Assembly (NCBI RefSeq): GCF_000496695.1
Contig: NZ_BAUJ01000008.1
Coordinates: 62,001-126,000, forward strand
Direction of reading: 5' to 3'
DNA: 64,000 nt
From: Vibrio halioticoli NBRC 102217
GTDB lineage: Bacteria > Pseudomonadota > Gammaproteobacteria > Enterobacterales > Vibrionaceae
Shown: positions 27,090-35,167 of the stretch, piece after piece
How positions within the stretch are numbered: the stretch's first letter is position 1
How the letters are laid out: the number at the start of each line of letters is the position of its first letter
Notes under the pieces: model-generated
Databases searched by the model: none
What the model saw: the letters and a program-made list of their open reading frames with translations, nothing else
What the model was told of the DNA's origin: nothing
Position numbers and translations under genes: made by a program

Positions 27090-28352
27090 TCAATGGTAAA
27101 GTTCTTGTTTTATCGCCTGTATAGAATCATTTTTCTTTTTAATATTTATTAATGACTTTATTTCGTTTAAGTCATATTTAAATTCTATATTACTTAAAGT
27201 GTAATTATAAACTACTTCACTAATAAAGTTTTTAATACAATCACTTTTCATTAATCTAGATATATTGATGATCAATTCAATTTTATCATTAGAATCACTA
27301 TAGTGATTAAACTTACTATCAGTAATTAAAAGTTTACAAAGATCCACCGATGCATTATAGAATAACGAGTCACTTCTAGTTTCTAAAGTGTTCATAACGT
27401 ATAGAAATAACTCGTTCATTAGGAAAAGTTCTTTTGCTTTCCTATTTTTTATAGAGTCTTTCTGATCAACTGAGAATTGTACTTCCATTGCGTCATATAT
27501 ATATGCAGAGAGGTACTCTAAGAACTTGTAACCATATAAATTATCACAACGTCCAAATCTATTTATATGAGCCAGAATTCTAATGATATTATCTATTCTG
27601 CTCTCTTTAAAAGTAGAGGAATACTCCTTATTAAAAAGACTTAATATTTCAAGCAACCATTTCTCCTGTAATTCAGAATATCTATACAGTTGAAAAAACT
27701 CATGTGAAATGTGTACTCCACCGCTATTTGAATTGTAATTAAAGGCATTGACGTTATAATTTTTCAACCAATATTTTTTCATGGTTTTGTTTTGTGCGTA
27801 AACAACTGATTTTGGTCCAAAAATCTCACCAAAAACCGCCCTTGATTCAGCGTTGTACTTATCGAAGTATGAAATTAAATTTGATGATATTCTTTTGTCA
27901 GTTCTCCAACCATTATTCATCTCAGTAATAATATCTGCTTCAAAGTTAGTTTTATCGTTACTATCGTAATAAATACCTAGCAACTCATCCATGTATATTT
28001 GTTTGTTCACTCTTGGGTTTTTAATTAATATATACGCGAAAAAATAATAAATCGCAAATGCTAAGCTCAACATCAAAATGATTAAGTTAATTACTCTAAC
28101 AGAATAATTTGTCGTAAACATACTAAATAGAGAAATGATATTTATCAGTGCAAATATAACTAGTAAGTGATAAATCTTTACATTGAAAAATACTTTATAT
28201 GACTTAATTAAGTACTGACCGTAATCTATACCAATAACAGATTTAGATTCCGCTAATGAGGTAAGGCCAATAATAGTCATGTTTATTGCAATAATTGCCA
28301 GCCACACACTTCCATCTGTAACTAACTCATGTATATCTATAAATAAATCCAC
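27090..28352 (-). CDS. orphan AT-rich membrane protein of unknown function
   Basis: A 420-residue protein. Three or four hydrophobic segments (about 14-34, 57-77, 80-110) are followed by a roughly 300-residue cytoplasmic helical domain rich in Asn, Lys, Ile and aromatic residues, with no recognised motif. GTG at 28352 is preceded by AAGGATG at good spacing. Codon use is much more AT-rich than its neighbours, as expected for a horizontally acquired gene, and a large empty region with a 20-bp inverted repeat lies upstream. An orphan defence gene is possible, but nothing in the sequence identifies an enzyme domain. Confidence 0.75.
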   Translation of the reverse strand: MDLFIDIHELVTDGSVWLAIIAINMTIIGLTSLAESKSVIGIDYGQYLIKSYKVFFNVKIYHLLVIFALINIISLFSMFTTNYSVRVINLIILMLSLAFAIYYFFAYILIKNPRVNKQIYMDELLGIYYDSNDKTNFEADIITEMNNGWRTDKRISSNLISYFDKYNAESRAVFGEIFGPKSVVYAQNKTMKKYWLKNYNVNAFNYNSNSGGVHISHEFFQLYRYSELQEKWLLEILSLFNKEYSSTFKESRIDNIIRILAHINRFGRCDNLYGYKFLEYLSAYIYDAMEVQFSVDQKDSIKNRKAKELFLMNELFLYVMNTLETRSDSLFYNASVDLCKLLITDSKFNHYSDSNDKIELIINISRLMKSDCIKNFISEVVYNYTLSNIEFKYDLNEIKSLINIKKKNDSIQAIKQELYH

Positions 28353-28943
28353 TACTCATCCTTAAAATTCTTTCATCAACTTAATGATTCAAAGAAAAAC
28401 ACCCAGAGTAAAGAGCCTGCTTAAGTCCATAATACACTGATAGACTGTATTTTTTGTGTTTGCATTCAGCTTATATTGCATCATTCACTAGGAATCTCAA
28501 CAGGTGTTAAACGGTAGTGTGAATCGAATTAGAAATTCGATAGAAATTAAAGAAAGTAATTTAGTGAAGCCACCTATCTTGCTAGTGCAAATCATAAAGC
28601 GATCGACGACATACCCAAACAGCCCTAATTCAGAGTCTACATTCGGCTAAGAGACGAGATGTTCACATGAAAGAACAGAGCTCCCACAATGACAGCCAAA
28701 GCCCCACCAAGCCAACTGTCACTTACCATAAATCCAACTTATACATTTCCCAAAAACAGGTGCCTAAACCGAGGGATCTATTTTGGGAAATGTGTAAGTT
28801 TCTTATTTCAGATCTCAGTATGATTTCGACATCGAATTGAGTAAAAGTGTCCAAAATTGAAATGTTGTACCCGATAGGCGCTAATGATGTTTTCATTTGA
28901 CACAATGATGAAAACACTAAAATTCATTAATAACGGTAAGGCA
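28353..28943. other. AT-rich non-coding region
   Basis: About 590 bases upstream of the orphan gene. The only structure seen is the 20-bp inverted repeat at 28736-28800. Minus-strand frames across 28723-29152 have no ribosome sites and are not called. Confidence 0.5.
28736..28800. repeat. 20-bp inverted repeat with 25-base loop
   Basis: AACTTATACATTTCCCAAAA (28736-28755) and TTTTGGGAAATGTGTAAGTT (28781-28800) are inverted with 19 of 20 positions matching. No T run that would make it a terminator and no ORF inside. It could be a mini-element remnant or a structured RNA. Confidence 0.7.
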
Positions 28944-29102
28944 ATGAATTTTAAATATATTTTTGCCCTGTCATCGGTGCTTATGGCACTAATTAGCATC
29001 TCTATTTTGATATGGGGAAGTAATACAAAGCTTACCAATGTGGTGCTAGCTAATACCAACTCAAAAAATCTATTTCCGGAATGTTTAAATCTCACCCGAT
29101 AA
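28944..29102 (+). CDS. possible small membrane or secreted protein
   Basis: A 52-codon frame beginning MNFKYIFALSSVLMALIS, with one hydrophobic segment (about 5-26) and a short polar tail. TAAGGCA lies just before the ATG at 28944; the frame is open further upstream to 28884. No family is recognised, and it may be a remnant or a chance frame. It lies directly before the SDR gene at 29146. Confidence 0.3.
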   Translation: MNFKYIFALSSVLMALISISILIWGSNTKLTNVVLANTNSKNLFPECLNLTR

Positions 29103-29145
29103 ATTTGTATGACTGCTTTGCTTTTAATTAACTGAGATACCATAT

Positions 29146-30117
29146 ATGCCACTACTTAATGATAAAACCCGAATACTACTTAAGTTATTCGTTCCACAAA
29201 GAAGGACGCCTAACCCTCAGCATGCTATTCCCGAAGGAGATAAAAACCTTCAAGGAAAGACCATAGTGTTTACCGGTGGGACCGATGGCATCGGACGTGT
29301 TGCCGTTGAAATCTTGTGTTCAATGGGCGCAAACATTGTTCTGCTCGCTCGAAATAAGGCTAAGGCAGAGGCGGTGATTGAGTCGATTAAAGCTGCTCAT
29401 ACGCAAGGTTCGATAAACCTACAAATTTGTGATCTGGCCTCGATGGAAAGCGTGAAAGCGTGTACTGAGCGTATTCTTTCTGATTATCCAAAGATAGATA
29501 TTCTGGTGAATAATGCGGGCATCAATATGACCAAGCCTGTTATTACTAACGACAACTTTGAAACAAACTGGGCAATTAACTACTTTGGCCCAAGATTACT
29601 TACTGAACTGCTTCTGGATCGCATTAAAACGTCAGCGCCGGCACGCATCGTAAACCTCACCACAAATACAGAGTTTATACCTGAAATCGATTTTGATGAC
29701 ATTCAGGCAAGAGCTAATTTTGATACCGACGAAAGCTACGTGGAATCAAAGCTTTCTATGAATATGTTTACTGTTGACTTAGCAAAGCAATTGCAAAGTT
29801 CAGGGGTAACCGCTAACTCGCTTTGCCCGGGCCATATCCGCTCTAACTTGCTCAGCCACCTTGAAGGCGCTGAAAAAGTCATGAGCCATGTCATGCACTG
29901 CATGGCTTCTCCAACCCTAGTCGGTGCAGATCGAATCGTAAGATTGGCAATCTCATCTGAATTTGATGACGTCACTGGCGTGTACGTTTGTGAGGACAAG
30001 CTGAAACCTCATCATCAAGAGACACAAAAACCTGAAAAACGAACGCAAGCACAACAGATGACGGCAAAAGCTCTTTCTAGTTGGTTACCCGTAAACGAAG
30101 CAAATATTGGACAATAA
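29146..30117 (+). CDS. SDR family oxidoreductase, retinol dehydrogenase-like
   Basis: A 323-residue SDR with cofactor motif TGGTDGIG at about 40-47, NNAGIN near 122-127 and YVESK at about 202-206. The 35-residue lead before the Rossmann fold and the long C-terminal tail resemble the retinol dehydrogenase/WW-domain oxidoreductase-like group. Substrate unknown. It is followed 11 bases later by a second SDR and then an AraC regulator, all plus strand, so an inducible carbonyl-reducing operon is likely. Confidence 0.87.
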   Translation: MPLLNDKTRILLKLFVPQRRTPNPQHAIPEGDKNLQGKTIVFTGGTDGIGRVAVEILCSMGANIVLLARNKAKAEAVIESIKAAHTQGSINLQICDLASMESVKACTERILSDYPKIDILVNNAGINMTKPVITNDNFETNWAINYFGPRLLTELLLDRIKTSAPARIVNLTTNTEFIPEIDFDDIQARANFDTDESYVESKLSMNMFTVDLAKQLQSSGVTANSLCPGHIRSNLLSHLEGAEKVMSHVMHCMASPTLVGADRIVRLAISSEFDDVTGVYVCEDKLKPHHQETQKPEKRTQAQQMTAKALSSWLPVNEANIGQ

Positions 30118-30128
30118 GGATTAACATC

Positions 30129-30980
30129 ATGAACGATAAAACCGTACTGATTACTGGATGCAGCACTGGCTTTGGCAAGCTTACCGCGCGACTTTTTCAA
30201 AGCAAAGGGTGGAATGTCATCGCGACAATGCGTTCACCAGAAAAAGAAACCGATCTCGACAAGCTTGCTAACGTACTCGTGACAAGGCTTGATGTCACTG
30301 ACCCACAAAGCATCACTGATGCTATTAATGTAGGCATGAAACAATTCGGCACCATTGATGCGTTAGTCAACAATGCGGGCATTTCTGGGATGGGCGTTTT
30401 TGAACAGTGGGATGATCAAGAGATCAACGCCATATTTAATACTAATGTTTATGGTCCGATGCGTGTTGCACAACAAGTATTACCAATAATGCGTAAACAA
30501 AAGGAAGGGGTGATCATCAATATCTCTTCTCTTGCTGGAATTTTAGGTTCACCTTACTCTTCTATTTATAGCGCGGCTAAATTTGCTATTGAGGGTTTAA
30601 CTGAAGCCCTAGCTCTAGAATATGCCCCGTTCAATATCAAGACAAAAGTCATTGCTCCTGGAGCTTATGAGACCAACTTGTTTACCACGATCCCTCATCG
30701 TATTCTTGCTAACGGTGACCAACAAATTAGGGATTACAGTGATAAGATGCTTCAGAAGATGAATGCAACGATGGAGCAAATGCGTCAACAAGGTACGAGA
30801 GAATCCGATCCTCAAGAAGTCGCAGATAAAATCTATCTGTGTGTGACCGAAGATACCCCCGTGCATAACGTATCAGGAAGCGATGCTGAGGCAATCTTAC
30901 AAATGAAGAAATCTATGCCTGAAGATCAATTGATGAAAGCCGTTTCTGACATGTTTGTACCAGAAGTACACACCGCCTAA
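30129..30980 (+). CDS. SDR family oxidoreductase
   Basis: A 283-residue classical SDR with TGCSTGFG at about 9-16, NNAGIS at about 83-88 and YSAAK at about 151-155. The CSTGFG variant of the glycine motif marks the group of SDRs annotated as ketoreductase or 17-beta-type dehydrogenase relatives. The frame stays open to 30081, but the ATG at 30129 has AAGGATTAAC upstream and lies 11 bases after the first SDR, which supports co-translation. No substrate can be named. Confidence 0.88.
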   Translation: MNDKTVLITGCSTGFGKLTARLFQSKGWNVIATMRSPEKETDLDKLANVLVTRLDVTDPQSITDAINVGMKQFGTIDALVNNAGISGMGVFEQWDDQEINAIFNTNVYGPMRVAQQVLPIMRKQKEGVIINISSLAGILGSPYSSIYSAAKFAIEGLTEALALEYAPFNIKTKVIAPGAYETNLFTTIPHRILANGDQQIRDYSDKMLQKMNATMEQMRQQGTRESDPQEVADKIYLCVTEDTPVHNVSGSDAEAILQMKKSMPEDQLMKAVSDMFVPEVHTA

Positions 30981-31006
30981 ATGTAAACGCAGTTGAGGAA
31001 TAGCCA

Positions 31007-31924
31007 ATGAATAGAGTGAACACTGTCAAATCAATCACCCAATTACATCGCTACTTAGAGATGCCTAGCCCATTGCACCCGTTGATCACGGTGATTCCTC
31101 AATCTGCATTTCAAGGTAAAGTGGAATCAGGTAACACCTACGCTTTTGAGTTGTATCAGATATCATTGAAACAGGGGATCGAGTGCACTTTGAACTATGG
31201 AAGAAGCACCTATGACTTTAATGATGGTTCAATGGTGTTTATTGCCCCCGGACAATCAGCGGTCGCTTCTGACATTGAGATAGATCCGAATGCTGCAGGT
31301 TGGACAATCGCGTTTCACCCTGATCTGATCTCTCGTTCAGGCCTTGGGAAGAAAATGGATCAGTACACCTTCTTCAATTATGAAAGTAACGAATCTCTGC
31401 ATCTTTCCGCCAAAGAGATTGAACTTGCAACAGATATCGCCGAAAAAATAGAATCTGAGTATTCCCAAACCATCGACCGCCATACTCAATCATTACTACA
31501 ATCCAACCTAGAACTCCTACTCAATTACTGTGTGCGATTCTACGATAGGCAGTTCTACGTTCGGACTGATATAAACCGTGATTACTTGGGGCGGTTTGAG
31601 GAATTATTAAACAACTATTACCTTAGTAATAAACCCTTAGAGAAAGGTATGCCAACCGTTCAATATTGCGGCCAGGAGTTAGGACTATCGCCTTATTATT
31701 TAAGTGACTTGCTAAAACGTGAAACAGGAAAGACCGCGCTGGAGTACATCCACCTTTTCCTTATTGAGAGAGCTAAATCGTTAATAGTTGAGGACAACCT
31801 GAGTATTACCCAAATTGCGTGTGACCTTGGTTTTGAATATCCACAACATTTTTCTAAGCTATTTAAATCCAAGACAGGAATGTCACCGCGAACCTTCAAG
31901 TCATCCTTAAAGATAAAGCACTAG
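31007..31924 (+). CDS. AraC family transcriptional regulator
   Basis: A 305-residue regulator with an N-terminal sensing domain (about 1-195) and a C-terminal pair of helix-turn-helix motifs (about 205-300), including LGLSPYYLSDLLKRETGK and ITQIACDLGFEYPQHFSKLF. GAGGAA lies 8 bases before the ATG. It is the third gene of the SDR-SDR-AraC unit and most likely regulates it in response to the SDR substrate. Confidence 0.9.
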   Translation: MNRVNTVKSITQLHRYLEMPSPLHPLITVIPQSAFQGKVESGNTYAFELYQISLKQGIECTLNYGRSTYDFNDGSMVFIAPGQSAVASDIEIDPNAAGWTIAFHPDLISRSGLGKKMDQYTFFNYESNESLHLSAKEIELATDIAEKIESEYSQTIDRHTQSLLQSNLELLLNYCVRFYDRQFYVRTDINRDYLGRFEELLNNYYLSNKPLEKGMPTVQYCGQELGLSPYYLSDLLKRETGKTALEYIHLFLIERAKSLIVEDNLSITQIACDLGFEYPQHFSKLFKSKTGMSPRTFKSSLKIKH

Positions 31925-31943
31925 CGCTTGAAGTAATAAAACA

Positions 31944-32042
31944 ATGAAAGTCATCATCACGGGTGCAACAGGTATGGAACGGGGTCAGGTCTTGAATTTT
32001 GCACAGAGAAAATGTTTCCTGCGTACCGATCATTACAAATGA
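31944..32042 (+). pseudogene. epimerase gene cut after 11 codons by a repeat element
   Basis: The frame starts MKVIITGATGM, the standard opening of NAD-dependent epimerase/SDR proteins with the GxTGM nucleotide motif, 19 bases after the AraC stop. It then runs into repeat copy 1 at about 31973 and stops at 32042. The rest of the gene is not found after the second repeat copy, so an insertion or deletion removed it. Confidence 0.7.
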
Positions 32043-32095
32043 TAGGTTATTGATGAGCTTGTGATAGCAAGTTTTGGGGCAAAACCTTGTTAGCC
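31973..32095 (+). repeat. direct repeat copy 1, REP/Y1-transposase-like element end
   Basis: Begins TATGGAACGGGGTCAGGTCT and matches copy 2 at 34089 along about 115 bases with around ten differences. It contains the imperfect palindrome CCGATCATTACAAATGATAGG. Sequences starting GGGGTCAGGTCTTG flank REP-associated tyrosine transposase genes in many gammaproteobacteria, but no transposase gene is present here. Confidence 0.7.
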
Positions 32096-32184
32096 GATTT
32101 GCTGAATTAACTCACTTTTGAACAAGACCTTGTCAGTTATATTACTAAATTAGGATATAACGGATTAGCCGAGGTATTGGAAAG

Positions 32185-32251
32185 TAACGCCACGCTCTGC
32201 GGAAATTTAGGAGCGCTAGCGAGTGAATTTTCCGTAGCAGCGCCTTGTTAG
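32185..32251 (-). other. integron attC site, cassette 2
   Basis: On the minus strand it begins CACTAACAAGGCGCTGCTAC and ends GCGTTACTT, with two long imperfectly paired arms (GGAAAATT-type and AAATTTCC-type) and one unpaired base. The stop codon of the 184-residue gene lies in its start, as in true gene cassettes. Confidence 0.75.
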
Positions 32252-32802
32252 TGCTTTTTATACTCACCAGTTCTAATCCTTCTGCTAATTTCACGCTTTA
32301 CCGCACCAGTTGCGTAATCTTTGTCGCCACCACTTATCGAGGCAACAACAGTACGATTACAGTTCTCACAAATAAAATCGGTTTTGTTGACATCTGAGTA
32401 AAAACGGCAAGAACTATCGTCGTAAACTAAAGTTGCATCGCATATTGGACAAAAGCACCAGACATTAGATATTTGATTTCCAATCCAGGTCCAACGCCAA
32501 TTAGCACCATGCATAAGGTCCTCAACATAGGATTTAAATTCTGGCTCTTCGGGCTCACCTTTAATAGCTAAATATATGTTTATTAAGCCAATTAGGGTGA
32601 GGATGGAAATTAGCAACCAAGCCCAGCCAGGAAGAGAATATGAATCAATCAGTGCTTCACTGCACCAAACTACACCCGACCAAGTCCATGATAGAAAACT
32701 AACAACATAATCTTTCAAAACTGGTACAGCTAAGAGTATTACTCCCGCAATTACAGAGGCTATGGTTGCATTTCTAATTGATATAAACGAATTCCCGCTC
32801 AT
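32248..32802 (-). CDS. cassette gene: membrane protein with zinc ribbon
   Basis: A 184-residue protein with two membrane helices (about 12-32 and 58-78) followed by a soluble zinc-ribbon-like domain holding two Cys pairs (CPIC at about 118-121 and CENC at about 144-147). AGGAAAT precedes the ATG at 32802. Its stop codon lies inside the attC at 32185 and its start is 16 bases from the attC at 32818, exactly the frame of an integron gene cassette. No function is known; proteins of this type in cassettes include phage- and stress-related ones. Confidence 0.8.
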   Translation of the reverse strand: MSGNSFISIRNATIASVIAGVILLAVPVLKDYVVSFLSWTWSGVVWCSEALIDSYSLPGWAWLLISILTLIGLINIYLAIKGEPEEPEFKSYVEDLMHGANWRWTWIGNQISNVWCFCPICDATLVYDDSSCRFYSDVNKTDFICENCNRTVVASISGGDKDYATGAVKREISRRIRTGEYKKH

Positions 32803-32817
32803 ATTTCCTCTAGAGCA

Positions 32818-32873
32818 CTAACGCCGCAATTCAGCGGCGCGGCTTTTTGCGTCCGCTGAAATTGCATTGTTAG
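32818..32873 (-). other. integron attC site, cassette 1
   Basis: On the minus strand it reads CTAACAATGCAATTTCAGCGG, a spacer, then CCGCTGAATTGCGGCGTTAG. The arms GCAATTTCAGCGG and CCGCTGAATTGC pair fully apart from one extrahelical T, the hallmark of attC. It is a textbook short attC. Confidence 0.9.
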
Positions 32874-32880
32874 TTGATGG

Positions 32881-33084
32881 TTATTCATTGTACTGAAGGA
32901 TATCACCGGGTTGGCACTTAAGGTGTTTACATATTGCATCCAACGTTGATATTCGAATAGCCTTAGCTTTACCTGTTTTTAATATGGATAAATTTTGTTC
33001 AGTAATTCCGATAAGTTTTGCAAGTTCAATTGACTTCATCTTACGCTTTGCCAGAACTACATCTAAATTGATAATTATAGGCAT
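32881..33084 (-). CDS. YozG-like helix-turn-helix (Xre) regulator
   Basis: A 67-residue single-domain Xre protein (helix-turn-helix about 17-42, IGITEQNLSILKTGKAKAIR), the partner found next to DUF2975 membrane proteins in many bacteria. GGAG lies 6 bases before the ATG and it starts 11 bases after the DUF2975 stop. The pair forms one integron cassette ending in the attC at 32818. It is a good candidate to bind the perfect palindrome at 33704-33724. Confidence 0.85.
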   Translation of the reverse strand: MPIIINLDVVLAKRKMKSIELAKLIGITEQNLSILKTGKAKAIRISTLDAICKHLKCQPGDILQYNE

Positions 33085-33095
33085 GTATACTCCAG

Positions 33096-33638
33096 CTAAA
33101 CAGTCAAGTGTTGTTCTTCGGTTATAATGCGGCCTTCATCCATTACCCAAGCAATTACAAAAACAATCCCTGCGACAACAAGTGTTGTAATTTCTGGGGA
33201 GCTAAATCCGATACTAACAGTTCTTTGCCCAGGAGGGTTTCCCATCGAAAATAAGATACTCTTGGCAGATTCATAAAATATCGATAAGAAAACCCACAAA
33301 ATGAGAGATTTTGAAGTTCTTTTGAAAATATTGACATGCTCAAAAGAAAATATCACGCCTTTCTGATAAAAGGAAAAGAGCTTTCTAATATTTATAAGTC
33401 CATAAATTAACGCAGAAAGAGGAAGCAAGCTGATTAAGAACCCTATTAAACGTAATCCAATTGACAAAGGACTTGGAATTAGTGGATTTGAGCCTACATT
33501 TACAGTGATTAATGTTTCTGGAAAATAATTTATAAAAGCCCAATAGATAACGTAATACAACGGCACGACAACAAGCAGTACAGAAAACATCAAATGGAAA
33601 TTTCGACTGATCTTTTTAATTCTTTTTAAATTGTTCAT
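33096..33638 (-). CDS. DUF2975 family membrane protein
   Basis: A 180-residue protein with four hydrophobic helices (about 15-35, 58-80, 107-125, 153-172), matching the DUF2975 family in length and topology. A strong AGGAGG site lies 8 bases before the ATG at 33638. It is always-paired in other genomes with a small Xre regulator, present here directly downstream. The family's role is unknown; some members sense membrane or heme stress. Its promoter, with TTGACA at 33693-33698 (minus strand), is upstream. Confidence 0.82.
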   Translation of the reverse strand: MNNLKRIKKISRNFHLMFSVLLVVVPLYYVIYWAFINYFPETLITVNVGSNPLIPSPLSIGLRLIGFLISLLPLSALIYGLINIRKLFSFYQKGVIFSFEHVNIFKRTSKSLILWVFLSIFYESAKSILFSMGNPPGQRTVSIGFSSPEITTLVVAGIVFVIAWVMDEGRIITEEQHLTV

Positions 33639-33669
33639 GGTAACGCCTCCTGTTAATTATTTGAGGTCA

Positions 33670-33698
33670 ATTCAATCACGAAGCTTATTGTTTGTCAA
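33670..33698 (-). promoter_or_regulatory. promoter of the DUF2975-Xre cassette
   Basis: On the minus strand a perfect -35 TTGACA (33693-33698) and TTGAAT (33670-33675) are separated by 17 bases, about 30 bases before the ribosome site of the DUF2975 gene. The -10 matches at four of six positions. Confidence 0.6.
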
Positions 33699-33703
33699 TA
33701 ATA

Positions 33704-33724
33704 AATTATCGTAATACGATAATT
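33704..33724. promoter_or_regulatory. perfect 10-bp palindrome next to the cassette promoter
   Basis: AATTATCGTA, one A, then TACGATAATT: a fully symmetric site five bases upstream of the TTGACA box. It probably binds the Xre regulator of the same cassette. Confidence 0.7.
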
Positions 33725-34561
33725 CGCAATCCATACAGTCGCGCATTTTATTTGGACAACTAACATTCTTAATAAAAGGCCTGCTCGTTTTTCTGCTTGC
33801 CTAATTTTCATTCAGGATACCATAAGCTATTGAAATATAATGCATATGCGTCACATTTTGCATTTACATAAAAACGAGTGTGCGTGTTATCTCTTTTTGA
33901 CAATGCTCGTTATCTTAAATAAGAAAACGATAACCCCCTAATTATCAATGTCTTATGAAAGTTCTTACCGACAAAACGAGACTAAGCACTCGACAAAACA
34001 AGCCATTTTCATACATTGCAGTCAGATAAACCTAATAAACTGTACAAATAGTCAGGTCACAAGGTTGGCATAGCTATTCCTACACATTTATGGAACGGGG
34101 TCAGGTCTTGAATTTTGCACAAAGAATATGTTTCCTGCGTACCTATCATTACAAATGATAGGTCATCGATGAACTTGTGATAGCAAGCTTTGGGGAAAAG
34201 TGAGTTAGCACTAAACCCGTCAACAAACCTTTGGACAAAAGTGAGTTTGGCTTGTAGAGCGAAACTTACCCATCATAAAGTTTTTCATCTCCCAAACAGC
34301 AGAAAGGCATCACTTCAGGTGATGCCGCTCGTAAACGAAACCGGACAATAGCTTCCATCTCTGCTCTTCGGTATCAGATTCACTTTATGCAAAGTATTGT
34401 CAATCAAGATAAGCTCAATACATTATTTTCAATAACCTACAATCAATGACAAACTTAAGAGACATTGGACTAATCTGCCCAGTTTTTGACCTTATTTGAC
34501 AAGTGCCAATGCACAACTTATTACTATTATCTCGTCCATCTAATCAATGATGGGAATAGTA
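33725..34561. other. non-coding region with repeat copy 2 and a hairpin
   Basis: About 840 bases without a gene. Besides repeat copy 2 (34089-34205) it holds the perfect hairpin GGCATCAC-TTCAG-GTGATGCC at 34306-34326, which has no T run. ACTAAC at 33759-33764 resembles an attC core, but no paired arms stand beside it. Confidence 0.5.
34089..34205 (+). repeat. direct repeat copy 2, REP/Y1-transposase-like element end
   Basis: Same orientation as copy 1 at 31973, beginning TATGGAACGGGGTCAGGTCT. Here the internal palindrome CCTATCATTACAAATGATAGG is perfect. The two copies bracket the whole integron cassette segment, which they could delete or move by recombination. Confidence 0.7.
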
Positions 34562-35062
34562 ATGAAAACAATATCAATCAATTCAAAAAATTTAGCCCGT
34601 GCAACTTTCGTATGGCTCGGGATATTTACCGTTTATGAAATTGTAGACAGCCTTATGTGGATGACACAGACTTCTACAATGTTTTTAGCTCACCCTGCAT
34701 TAGGAAAATTTTCCGGTTATGATGCAGCTATGATGGGAGACGGTTCACTACAACGTTTACCAATAATTGTTGGCAAATGGATTGGTATGGCAAAGTTTTT
34801 TTTAACCGGAGCGCTACTTACCGTACTCATGTTTGGTAATAATAAAGCAAGAGGGTTTCTGTTTGCGTGGAATTTTATATGTCTGATGATTATGAGTGCC
34901 GCACTGTACCCAACACTTGATCATATTGCAGTGCAGTACCCCGAAGACTTCTCTAATGGTTTTTCAAAAATGTGGACACTTGAGACCTTGGTTGGTGTGT
35001 TTAGTGGTATTTTTTGCGTAGTTGCGATTGCTTCAGAAGTTCTTGCTCTGCAGGAAAAATAA
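34562..35062 (+). CDS. four-helix membrane protein of unknown function
   Basis: A 166-residue integral membrane protein with four hydrophobic helices (about 14-34, 77-97, 102-120, 137-158). No family is recognised with confidence. The ATG at 34562 has GGGAATAGT upstream and is better placed than the frame opening at 34547. It precedes an AraC gene on the same strand by about 105 bases and may be its regulated partner. It is less AT-rich than the cassette genes upstream. Confidence 0.65.
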   Translation: MKTISINSKNLARATFVWLGIFTVYEIVDSLMWMTQTSTMFLAHPALGKFSGYDAAMMGDGSLQRLPIIVGKWIGMAKFFLTGALLTVLMFGNNKARGFLFAWNFICLMIMSAALYPTLDHIAVQYPEDFSNGFSKMWTLETLVGVFSGIFCVVAIASEVLALQEK

Positions 35063-35167
35063 CAACATTAAAAATACCCATCATTACTTTAGTTATAAGA
35101 TTAATATATTAGTCAGTAAGCCGAGTGAGTAGATATCTTTAATCTGCTTTATCCTTATCGTAGTGTT

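Noticed and set aside
28723..29152. Minus-strand ORFs over the inverted repeat and the small gene
   Set aside because: They have no ribosome sites, no recognised domain and overlap the inverted repeat; composition is that of non-coding AT-rich DNA.
33759..33800. A third attC upstream of the DUF2975 cassette
   Set aside because: An ACTAAC core is present but the neighbouring sequence does not form paired arms, so the array was limited to two sites.
34306..34326. Terminator in the gap before 34562
   Set aside because: The 8-bp stem is perfect, but no T run follows on either strand and no gene ends nearby.
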